Shown here one piece after another: positions 35,655 to 46,337 of a stretch of 64,000 nucleotides of DNA; within the stretch, counting starts at the first letter, position 1, and every line of letters begins with the position of its first letter. The stretch lies in NCBI GenBank assembly GCA_039707655.1, contig CM077665.1:134807148-134871147 (forward strand), written 5' to 3'. The notes below the pieces were generated by a model, which saw nothing but the letters and a program-made list of their open reading frames with translations, ran no database searches and was not told the DNA's origin. Source of the DNA: Elymus sibiricus (Eukaryota > Streptophyta > Magnoliopsida > Poales > Poaceae). Both the position numbers and the translations under genes were made by a program.

Positions 35655-38600
35655 GCTCTGTGGGGACCCCGACTCATAAGTCGTGATCACCGAATGTACA
35701 TGCACAGTGATCCCAGAGATCAATGCTCACTGAACACACAGAAACTGAATAACAAGAGTCTTACATCCATTAAATACCGTTTCACTCGAATATGGCCCTT
35801 AAGGCCTAGTCTTCATAAACTTGCAGTGAAAATCTTCAACGATAGCGTAAACCCATGCCATCTGCCTTAACCCTACATGCATTCTGATTGGGAAACGTCC
35901 TAGTTCGCATGTTCGTCACCAATGAACTCTTCACCGTATTCCTGCTCTTCCATGCCTGACCAATTAAATAACTAGTGGCAAGCCAATGAGTACTTTGAAT
36001 GTACTCGCAAGCAACCCATGCTTTGGAACAAGGTATAACAATGCATGATATAGCACTAAATAGGTAAGTTGCAGGAAGCTAATTTTGAGTGCAATGACGT
36101 TCAAATAATTTGTGGTAGCATGCATCAACAGGTTGCAGTATCCATATGAACAAGCTACAGATATCATCATAAGCAGGGGTTGAACATCTCATGTTCAGAC
36201 ATCATGTCAAGTCATCCAACTTAGCTCAAGCATCATCTTGCTCACACACACACACAGTTTTGTGAAAACATCGGACGTAGTTTAAGAAGCACCACCCAAC
36301 TGTCCTTGACTGTGGACACGGCTATTCGAATAGTTTTACACTCTGCAGAGGTTGCACACTTTACCCACAAGACTCGGGGAACTTCTGTGTCAACCACGAC
36401 TCGCGGTATATTACACACCCAAGGTAAGCACCCGAACAATGCCTTTCCCATGGAGATACTAAACAAAGAGTCCACTCATTGGCCCACGTCTTCAAGATGT
36501 ACAGACACGAGCCTTGCTCAACAAAGTACCATCCATGAAGGGACGCAACGGTGTGCCCGGTGTCAGTAAAAACAGCCCATGGTCGCCCTACCTGGCACGA
36601 CCTTGTATCGAGAGTGACCACGTCACTCCCGCCACTAGTAATGCGGGCTCTCTGCTAGCATCAACCAAAGTAATCAACAAAGCCCCTTCCCATATAGGGG
36701 TAGAGTGGTTGTACATGTACGGTTGGGACTGTCGACAAATCTTAAATCTCTCCATTTTCGAAAACACACACACTCACTTGCCTCGGTACACAACTTCTTT
36801 ATCAAGTGGTTACCTAGCTCAACACCATCTCCCTCGGGCATTAGTGGCACCCGACGGGGTTTTCGAAAAGTCTTTGAAATCATTTCCTTTCTGACACCAT
36901 GCATATTGCCGACCCACTTGTGTAGCAACTACTTAGCATCCTAACTACTTCCCACCCGCACAACCCTCATAGGAAGGTAGGGTCACGCTCAGTGCAAGTA
37001 TCAACGGGTAAAAGTATCGGAGACAACCCATGAAGGTGGTCACCATAACATCATGATCATCATATAAAAAATAAAGTGCTATATGGCATGCAATGAGAAT
37101 TGTTTCTTAGACATGGTCAAAGGGCTGCTTGCCTAGCTCAGCAAAGTCTTCGATGTCTTCACACGCTTCTCGTCCAACTCTGAGCACTCCGTCTACTTCG
37201 TCAACTATCGCCGGAAACAATCATAATAAGCAACACAACAAGCAGAGAAATAAAAGTGCTCTATAAATAGGAGTTCTATTTTTCTTGGACATATCGGGTC
37301 ATATGAAAAATATCTAAAATGGCTCTACTGGAGTTGGATCAACGAGGCTTTCTGGAAGGGGGAAATGGAGGTATTAATGGTCTTGTGAAAAGTCTATAGA
37401 AAATATCTTTATAAAAATGAGTAGATGCACTCACCAACTAGGGCATGATTTTATAAGAATTTAGAAAGTGGTTTCACTGGATTTGGAGTTGGGATGAAAT
37501 TCCTAGGGGTTTTCTAAGATGGAGCAAATGGAAATGGGGCTATTTATTTGGTCCAGTCAAAATTTAGCATGGCAAAATGTTAACCATAGCTAGACAAATA
37601 GGTTATGACTTTCAGGACACCTAGGAATTTGAATCACTCCATTTGGAGTTGTTTTGTACTCTCTAGAGATTTTACAATGTGGGCTCCGCAAACTTCAAAT
37701 TTGGATTTGAATTTGAAAACATCACAAAAGTTTGCTGGAAAAATTTGCATTGCACATATTTGGATAGGACATGATTTTAGGGACATCTAGGATTTTTAAT
37801 CTTAAAATATGGAGGTCAAATGAATTTTGTAGGATTTTACAATGCGCGAAGGCCACGTCGAAGAGGCATTCTAGGAAATGCGTTTTCACTGAGAGAAAAA
37901 CGACTATGAGCGGAGCCCGTCTCCACTTAAATAGGGCAGGGCCCACCCGTCAGTGGCCCGGCCTCCGACAGACAGACGGGGCCCTGATGGCTGACGGGGC
38001 GGCCTCGTCCACCTCTGTCTCGCGCCCGACCGAGAGGGAGGAGCGGCTCCCGGCTGCGATTGCCGGAGCTACGGGTCGCCACCGGCAATGCCCTTGTGAC
38101 GGATGCACTCAGGAGGATTAGGCGCATCTTCCCGTGTACCTCACGCCCGCCGAGGAACGCTGGAGGGAGCGGGGGTTCGGCTACAGCAGAGACCGGCGAC
38201 GAGCGGCCGTGGCGGCGGTCCTTCGCCCGGCGGGGAAAGAAAATGGACCGTGGGGGGAGGAGTGTGGCATTTTTGGGTTGGTCCAGTGAGGTTCAAAGGG
38301 AAGGAGGGAGCGGGGACATTGCCAATTTGTCCAAGGTCGGAACGGCGACATGGCGGCCGTGGGGGTGGAACCGGAGCTCAGGCGCTCTAATGGCTTCGCC
38401 AGGGTGGCTATGGGAGCTAGGGGAGCGGCCTCGTGCGCGATAGCGAGCTCGGGGACACTTATATGGCCGAGCCGAGGTGCGACGTGGACGAGGTCTATAG
38501 GAGGTGCTCGGGAGAGCTTCATAGGGGAGAAGGAGGGCGAGGGAGGAGGGGCCCGACCTCCAAGCGTGTTGCGGACGCCAAGACGGTCGCAGGGGACAGC

Positions 38601-39116
38601 TCTCCCGACGCCCTAGGTGGTCAGAGCTCTGGGCAGAGAGCGGCTACAGTGCCCTGGTGCACTGTAGCGTGCTCTGGAGCGTATGTTTGGTCGGCAAGGC
38701 CCGCTCCAGTGTGCTCTAGCATGTCTGCTAGTGCCTGGGGGCTTCCTGGGATGCATCTTGATGCTTAAGAGCTAAGGAGGAGGGAGAGGTAAAAGGAAAC
38801 GGGGAGGGAAGCTTGTGTCAAGGTGAACCAGAGAGGTAAAATAGGGGTTTTACCCCCGCCAATTATTGATCCTTGGCCAGGGAAACTTACTGGATGTGCA
38901 AGCTAACACTAGTAAGCTGTGGTAAAAAGTTGGGGTGAAGGTAAATAGTGAAAGGGGGTCAAAACATGTTTTTACCAAATCACCAGAAGGTGTTTGATGG
39001 AGTTTTGGCCCATCTAAGATGTTTTAATTGACTTGAGACTTAACATGAATAAATGGTGGATAGAATTGAGGTTGATCACCAAATTTGGGATTAGGTGATG
39101 AAAGTTGCCAATGTAA

Positions 39117-42100
39117 TGTAACATCCCAAAATTTGGAATGTTAAATAAATGAATTGAATGAATGATTGTTTGATTGAGTGATTGAATTGAGTGAAAGTTT
39201 GAAACTTTTGAAAACAATTTTTTTGAACTTGGAATGAGAGGGAACAAAATGACTTTCCCCCTCTGCTTTTGAATTCAAATTCATCCAATTCAAATCATGG
39301 AGAGAAGATGACATGATTTCTTCAAATAAAGTATTTGAAAAGTGGATTTGAAAGTTTTTGGAATCTATTCCATTTTTGGTTCTATTTCAAAGCTTGAAAG
39401 AATTCAAAGTTCATTGCCCCAAATTTCAAAGTTGAGAGGAGGAACATGACCCTCCATACCAGGGGCGTTTTTGTGAATTATTTGAACCCTAAAACACAGG
39501 GGGTTATTTGAAAAAAAAATATTTGCAAAAGAAACAAAAACAATTTAGGCATTTTCTGAAAAAATATTTTTTTATGTTTTTATTTTGGCCGTGGAAAAAA
39601 TGTTTATCTTATTGAATTTATTTTATTGATCATTTTGCTATATAATACTTCTATCTTTGGTTTAGTATTTATCTACTTTTACTTTCCTGTTATATTTTAT
39701 TTGGAAAAATGCTTTAAATAGGAATGCTGCGCGCGTGCGTTAGGAAAGGATCCGGCCCATTTGGAAAGGATCCGGCCCGATCCAATCCGGACCAGATCCG
39801 AATCTCTACGGATTGGCCGCCCGGTCCTGTGCGATCTCCCTCTCTCTCTTTGACACCCTACCCCACAGCCCGACATCGAATCCCGGTCGCCCTTCTCCTT
39901 CCTTTCTCTCCTCCTTCCATCCCTCACCGGAGCCGGCTCAGATCCGCGTGGATCTCCCTCTCCCTTCCTTCCCCGAGCACCCCGAGGCCTCTATATAAAC
40001 CTCCACCCTCCCCGCTGCTCGTTTTGCCCGAAAAACCCCAAGCTCCCTCGCCAGAACGCCGCACCAGCACCCTCGCCGGAGCTCTGCTCCACCCGAAGCT
40101 CCGGGAGCTCGAGGAGCTCGTCCCCGTCGCCCTCTTGCCTCGCTGTCACCGCCAAACATCGCTGGAGGACTCCCGCCGCACCCTGGACCCCTCAGCCGCC
40201 GCCGACGACCACCGGAGCACCGTCCCGCATCGCCTCGCCGCCTCGGCCTCGCCGGAGATCTCGCCGGACCTCCTTCTCTCTCTGTAAGTCATAGGCGACG
40301 CCCTCCCACCGTTGGATCTCGATCATTCGGTCCACGTTAAAAGTTTTATAACGCGAACCATTTTCTTTTATGCACCGGCCGTCCGCTCCTAGCACTCACA
40401 TGCACACCCCCGCGTAGCCAACCAGAGGTTGCCACGTAGACTAGTAACCGTTAGGTTTTAGTTTTCTTTTTCTGTTTTTGTTTTATTTGACAGAATAGAT
40501 TCTGAATTTGTTTTTTCTCTAACTTTTATGTTTTTAATTATTTCTGGGTGATTCTTTATGTATAAGGTCACAAATTTATTATAGTTTCTGCAGATATCAA
40601 GTTTGACCATATTTGAATATTTTAAATTTTCATTCAAACAGATTTGAATTCAAATTTGTTTTGCTTATAACTTTAGTTTAAAAATTTATTTTTGAGTGAA
40701 TCTTTTTGATACTTGTTTGTATTAGTTATAGTTATCACCCTGTTCAATTTGAGAATTTTAGAATATTTTAAATTAGGGTTTCAAGCAAAACAGATTCTGT
40801 TTTAGTTCTTTTTTAGGTTTATTTCTATTTCTTTTGTTTTAAATTGTTTTAATTTATTTTCTTTTATATTAGTTGACAAGTTTTACGTTGTTTTCTGTTA
40901 GGTAGCAGTAGTATTTCAACCAAGTTTATTTTTATGTCATTCATTATTTTGATAACATGAAATCAATTCTAGTTTCATAATAACTTGCAAATTGATTTCA
41001 TTGCTAGTTGATTTCCTATTTGAAAATATTTTGATAAATTGTTTTATAAGTTTTACTTTCTGTTAGCTTAGTTGTTTTATATTTTGTTTTATCTTATTTT
41101 ATTATTTTATTTGTTTTACTTGTTGTTAAGTTTATTAACTAGAAAACTGGAGTTGTTTAGTGTGTTAGTCCATAGTCCTTAGTTGTTCTTCAAAAGTAAT
41201 TCTTTTTGCTAGTAAAATATTTAATAAAATATTTTTGTTAGATTTTACTTTTTGTTGTCTTGTTGCTATTGAAAATAGGATTATTTCTAGGGAAAACTAC
41301 TTTGGTTGTTTTGATGAAGTTTTGTTGTTTTAACTTTTGTCTTAAGTATTTCCTTCATCACAACACTTTTGTGTTTGGTTTTTGTGTTGCTTTTTGATTG
41401 TTAGTATTGATTGCTAGTATGATTGCTTATATGAGTGCAATGTTTGATTATATAGATTTCATCAGAGAGTGACGAATAGTTCTATCAAGTTATTTTCTGA
41501 GAGCGATATTTATCTTCATCAACAGTACAGGCAAGTTCACTTTGATCATCTTACATTACCTATGTTTTATTTGCATTAGAATCAATCGCTCCATAATACA
41601 TCGAGTAGGATATTGAGCTTGAACTTTTGGTAGTATCATGAGGTAGGAGAAACCCAACACCCTGTTACCATTGCCCGGGAAGGGACGTTACTTCACAATT
41701 GCTACGCTTTAGTAGACGGGGTTTGGTTGTGAGATTCAGGAGTGTTGTGAGGTTAATTAATTATTTCAAGACCTACATGATGATCAAGACTTCAAGGCTT
41801 CAAGGACTCAATATACCTCTGGGTGGATTGGACATGCATTTTGGCAGCCTGATATCTATCATGGTTATGCCCGGGAATCCTGGTATCTACCTGTGATCAT
41901 CCCGACGGAATGCCACCCAGGCTCAAAGAGATGGATGGATACTTCAAGGCCGGAAAGCTTACGTGTGCAACCGCAAGTCAATATGGGCTCTGGTTTGGTT
42001 GACCCTAGTCGTGACTCTGGTAGGTCAGTGCTACGAGATGTAGAAGAACGGTAGGATTGGATGGGCACTGACTTAACTATCGGAGGATCGCTTTGGAAGA

Positions 42101-42800
42101 CCATGTTTCGATCATCTCGTTCTCAAACACCAGGCAGTGCGAGGACACAACGGGAGGGATCGATTCTTGCGGGTAAAGTGTACAAACCTCTGCAGAGTGT
42201 CAAACTAATCGATTAGCCGTGTCCCCGGTTATGGACAACATGAGCACCGGAGATGATACTATCAGCCAGTCTCAACACAATTAATAAATTATGATGAGTG
42301 GGTCTACTACTAATTTTTGGGACATGAGAATTGGTTGGTGGAACCATCTCATTAACAGCCAACTTTTGTAGTGATATTCCGTTTGACTCCTTTGTTGTAG
42401 GAAAAATAAAACCAGCTTTTCTGCAAAAACTCAGACACAGAGCCATAAAGCCGTTTGCATATAGAATAGTTTTTATCATTTCATTCTATGGTGATCTTGC
42501 CGGTACATTCAATGTACTGACCTACATGGCTGCAACGTCTTATGTTGCAGATACTTTTCTACGACGAGTAAGAGTACGATTCAGGGTTACGGTCTACACT
42601 CAACCTGCCGTTGGTGTTTATTGGGACTCCACGCCCGTTGACTGTTTCCGCTGAGATTTAAGAGGTATACATCAATTTTACGGTATTTACATGTGATTGC
42701 ACTTTGATATATACATTGATGTACTGTGTGTGCCAGCATACTGATCCAGGGATGGCACTGACACACAGAGGCTTGACTTGTTTTGAGTCGGGACGCTACA
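39117..42800 (+). mobile_element. Element D 5' LTR
   Basis: 3684 bp, TGTAACATCCC to GGGACGCTACA. Layout: A/T-rich U3, tandem GGAAAGGATCCGGCCC units around 39745-39780, TATA box, C-rich leader, T-rich stretch 40440-41450, then a mixed segment. ORFs spanning the TATA box are not considered genes. Confidence 0.92.
39992..40283 (+). promoter_or_regulatory. TATA box and leader exon-like segment in D 5' LTR
   Basis: TATATAAA at 39992-39999 is followed by a C-rich leader that ends in a strong donor-like TCT/GTAAGTC at 40284. After about 1.2 kb of T-rich sequence, CAACAGTACAG at 41520-41530 is a possible acceptor. Both LTR copies keep TATA (47222-47229) and donor (47514). An intron in the LTR leader is inferred, not shown. 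Confidence 0.5.
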
Positions 42801-42804
42801 GAAA

Positions 42805-42817
42805 TGGTATCAGAGCA
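42805..42817 (+). promoter_or_regulatory. Element D primer binding site (tRNA-iMet)
   Basis: TGGTATCAGAGCA lies four bases after the LTR, with a single mismatch at its last base. Confidence 0.9.
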
Positions 42818-42949
42818 CATGTTGACTGTAGGACGTGACCCTAGGAAATGGCTCAGAAATATGAAGACCTTGATAGGAAAAACTTTTGTTTTCACTACTC
42901 TCGTAACTTCTAAATTCTTTTACTGAACCTTCCTTATTTCAGACTATAG

Positions 42950-43675
42950 ATGGAGAGCTACATTCTGAACAAAAGAGAGGACTACGAGGATGTTCTCGGA
43001 GGTCCATTCCTCATGGAGCTGCTGCAGATGATGAAGCTACCAATACCTGAGATCACGGTGAACAAGAGGAAGTCTAGATTCTGGGGCGTCAGAACTAAAG
43101 TGTTTGGACATAAAGAAGACCCCAAGACTGAAGACATCAACTATGGCACACTAAACCATGAATGTGAGGTGGGCATGAACACTGCCGTCCATGATGCTAT
43201 CGCACGTTTGAGCTATCGTCATCGTGCTGAGTTAGGTACCCACTACTTTGGAAGGCTCGGATGGCAGAAGCCTGATGGAGCACACATCATCCTGACAGAT
43301 GAACCGAAGAGGAAGTGCTCACCGGTACTGGCGTATAATCAAGAACTGGAACATTATATCAAGAACCTTCAAATGGACCTCCTCTCAGAGTTATTTGAGA
43401 ACGAAGCACTTCGTGAGAACCTCAAGGCCGAGAAGCCGAAGGTAGCCAATCTGAAGAAACACGATCCCGAGATTCAGAAGCTTCGTCAAGACTTGAAGAA
43501 CAGCCAGGCCATGGCACATGCTGGTGATGTTGAAATCCAGAAGCTCAAGAACCAACTCCTAGAACTACAGGGACGACATCGGAAACTCCGCGTCAACAGG
43601 GATAATCTGGCAGAAGAACTTGAGAAGATCAAGAATGACCAGAAGAAGCCCACTGGCAATGAAGACATGATATAA
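42950..43675 (+). CDS. Element D ORF1, coiled-coil protein of unknown function
   Basis: An intact 241-codon ORF beginning at ATG 42950, nine bases after a splice-acceptor-like TTATTTCAG. The first 115 residues form a compact-looking segment rich in charged and aromatic residues (RFWGVRTKVFGHKEDP, HYFGRLGWQKPDGAH). From about residue 125 to 230 there is a long heptad-type coiled coil rich in Leu, Lys, Glu and Gln, ending in lysines. There is no capsid motif, zinc knuckle or protease. It is first after the primer site, so it replaces gag in position. It may be a structural or RNA-binding protein that oligomerises through the coil. It is one of the few undamaged ORFs in the window. I do not recognise the family. 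Confidence 0.7.
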   Translation: MESYILNKREDYEDVLGGPFLMELLQMMKLPIPEITVNKRKSRFWGVRTKVFGHKEDPKTEDINYGTLNHECEVGMNTAVHDAIARLSYRHRAELGTHYFGRLGWQKPDGAHIILTDEPKRKCSPVLAYNQELEHYIKNLQMDLLSELFENEALRENLKAEKPKVANLKKHDPEIQKLRQDLKNSQAMAHAGDVEIQKLKNQLLELQGRHRKLRVNRDNLAEELEKIKNDQKKPTGNEDMI

Positions 43676-43905
43676 ACTATCTTAGTAGTAGCCCCACCAT
43701 GAGAGAAATAAAGATGAACGTTTTGCGATTTGTGTGATCGACCATACCAACCTTATGTGGGTGGCGATACTATAGAGTTCATTGAACTTTATGAATGTGT
43801 GGAATTGAGTTTTGATGTTTTTGTGCCTTTGAGTTGTTTGTATCCATTCTCTCTCGCTATCTCTCTCTTACCCATCTCATCCCAAAACCTTGGACCCAAT
43901 AGACG

Positions 43906-44839
43906 ATGAATGAAGATAGACTCTTGTTTTCTGGATCAATGAGTCACATGGAGACGGAGCAATGGATACAGAACATGGAGGATCACCAGAGGAATAACTT
44001 TGTTGCAAGGAAAGAGATGGTCCAATATGCTCTGCAGTACTTTGCAGAAGGTGCTGCAACTTGGTGGAAGGTGCATGAAGCTATCCATGGAAGGCAAGCA
44101 TCAATCACTTGGGAAGAATTCAAGATGAATCTGCAAAAATCTCATGTTGTCACCAACACCCGGAAGCCCCGTTGCAAAGATGTGAAGAAGATTTGTGCAT
44201 GCAAGATATGTGGAGAGATAGGACACAACCAGGAAGAACACAAGGGTGGATGCCCTCATTGTGAAGAAAATCACCCAGCTGAGGAATGCCCAACTGGGCA
44301 GGTGACATGTTTCTTGTGTGAAGGAACCACTCATTTTCTGGCACAATGTCAACTCTACCCCAAGGTACAAGAAGTCATGAAGCAGCAGAAGGAAGCAATG
44401 AAAGGAGCCCTCAGGAAAAAGTTAGAAGAACCCATGATGATGGGAGATATACCAGACCCAATCATAGATACCAAGTCATGTTATTCATGTGGAGAAGAAG
44501 GACATATCTCCCAGGATTGTCCGAACGAGTATCTAGGAGACTTCCCGACAGAAGAAGTGCAATACAATCCTAAGGAGATAGAAGTGATGATCAACCTGGA
44601 CAAGAAGAAAGGCCAAGTAAGTGGAGGCATCAGATGTTTGCATTGTAGCTTGGAGAGGCCCCACTATTTTTGCAAGAAGTATGAACCAAGCATCAGGAAA
44701 GGAGCCCAACCCAAGAAGAAGAAAAAAGACTCCGTGGTTTTCTACACGGAAGGACCTGAGCCATATCACTTGTCATCGGTGCAACAAGACAGGACACTAC
44801 TCCTATACCTGCCCGGAGAAGAAGGCTAAACATGAGTAG
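43906..44839 (+). pseudogene. Element D ORF2, gag-like protein with multiple zinc knuckles, frameshifted near its end
   Basis: ATG 43906; open to 44829. Residues 35-80 resemble the C-terminal part of a Retrotrans_gag domain (AEGAATWWKVHEAI, WEEFKMNL), so the capsid is truncated. It is followed by an unusual run of Cys-His boxes: C99/C102/H107, C116/C119/H123/C128, C135/C138/H143/C148 (CX2CX4HX4C) and C192/C195/H200/C205 (CX2CX4HX4C), then another imperfect box. A last perfect knuckle (CHRCNKTGHYSYTC) is encoded in the next frame and ends at 44839, so a frameshift lies near 44757-44770. Nucleocapsid-like RNA binding is the likely role. No protease or polymerase follows, so it would have worked with a helper element's enzymes. 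Confidence 0.72.
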
Positions 44840-46298
44840 TTGGAGTTTTGGATTTTGGAAGTAATAAATGTAATAAGAAGCACTCTTTTTCTTAAAGTTA
44901 TGAAGTTGGATTATGTAACGGAAGTCCCAGCGATTGTAATAACGTCATGAATCAATAGAATTTATTGTCATGAATTTCCATGTTGAATTGTATGAGTTGT
45001 TACTCTATGAACAAAGATCTCCGACCATTTTCGAGGATATGAGAAAATATGGTCTATGCAGGAATGAGTATCATTCATTTTAAGTGTGGTAGTAATCGGT
45101 AAGACCACAAGAACCAAGGTAAAAGAATGTACATTTCATGCCAAGGAGTTGGATAAATGAATAAAGAAGACGGTAATGCTGGACCATATCAAACTATGTG
45201 GATGACAACATTTGTAATAAAGTACTTTTAAAAAGTTGGAGTTTTGAGAATATAAGGATGAACTGAAGGAATGATTATGATGAACCCATACCTTATTGGA
45301 AAACAGACCAATGGAAAGGAAAAATGAATTCCGCAGAGTGGACCCTGGACAAGAATAAGTCTGTGAATTATTTGATTACCCCAAGGGTATGATGGAATGA
45401 ATTGTAGGTAATGTTGGAATATGAAACGCTAGTAACCCCAAGGGTGAGTTAAAGCCGTACAAGTATTGAAGTGAGCCACAACCTCAGGATTGATAAGGAG
45501 CAAGCCCTACCTTATTGAACGAAGGAACTTGGAAGAAGCTATGACAGATCAGCAGACATTTTCTTAGGAAGATACAAAAACCTGAGAGTTGTGAAGAAAC
45601 GATAGATCATTTGTTCAGCTTGTAGAATCAATGGATTTATCCGAACTTCGTTCATGGACAAGAGAAAATCTGCAATGCTTGTGAGGAAGCCCAAGTGTTA
45701 GAATACGAGATTCGCTAAACCTTATACAGAGTAATGATTTGGGTGCGGAATGGATTGATCACCATGACGACTTACTCTTATCATTTCTCTTGCTATTTGG
45801 AATGGTAAATCCGAGTGACTTACCCATAGTAAAGAGACGACGTTCTTTGAAGCTTTTGTTTTAAGCCTTAGAATGGTATGATGAAGACCCCTTGTACATG
45901 GCAGCTGTTGCCAAACGTAGGAATTTTACGGTGAGGATGAAGCCAATAGCCATTTCACTGCTGGAAAGCCACAAATGGTAGACCACCATGTGATCATCGA
46001 TAAGTTAATTAGAAATGATCACGAGACTTGTCAGTTAAGAAGACCCAGTAACGGAAGAAGTTTGTATTGACCAAGGAAACACTGGATTTTGCAGAAAACG
46101 TTGTGAATATAAAGGAAGAGCATCACCAAAAGAGTTTTCTGTGGAGAATGTGAAGAGACAGATGTCAAGACCCCAGAGGACTGTCAAGATTTTGAGAGAC
46201 CAGTAACTCTCATTTTAAGTGTGGTATCACCCACACTTATCAGACCAGTGGATTTGCTAGAAGACCCCCAAACCCTAACCTTTTCTTTCTAGCTCTTC
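44840..46298 (+). other. Element D 3' internal non-coding region
   Basis: About 1.5 kb where protease, RT and integrase would be expected. No frame longer than short fragments is open and I see no polymerase motif. The segment CATTTTAAGTGTGGTA recurs near 45075, 46210 and 46318; the last copy is the true pre-LTR position. Confidence 0.65.
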
Positions 46299-46337
46299 GA
46301 ATCTCGAGGACGAGATTCATTTTAAGTGTGGTAGGTT
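46299..46337 (+). promoter_or_regulatory. Element D pre-LTR hairpin and purine-rich tract
   Basis: GAATCTCG-AGGA-CGAGATTC (46299-46318) is a perfect eight-base-pair hairpin. AAGTGTGGTAGGTT then leads into the LTR at 46338. Confidence 0.82.

Larger units (their letters stand above)
31564..35658 (-). other. LARD internal region, non-coding
   Basis: A 4.1 kb stretch between purine tract and primer site. No gag, protease, RT or integrase motif is seen in any frame. Short ORFs lack recognisable domains. In LARD elements this region is reported to be conserved as RNA structure; whether that applies here cannot be judged from one copy. Confidence 0.75.

Noticed and set aside
39724..40287. 187-codon ORF in D's 5' LTR with a shorter counterpart at 47059-47517
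   Set aside because: It spans the TATA box and the presumed leader up to the donor site. Its composition is GC-rich and the start differs between LTRs, so it is leader sequence and not a gene.
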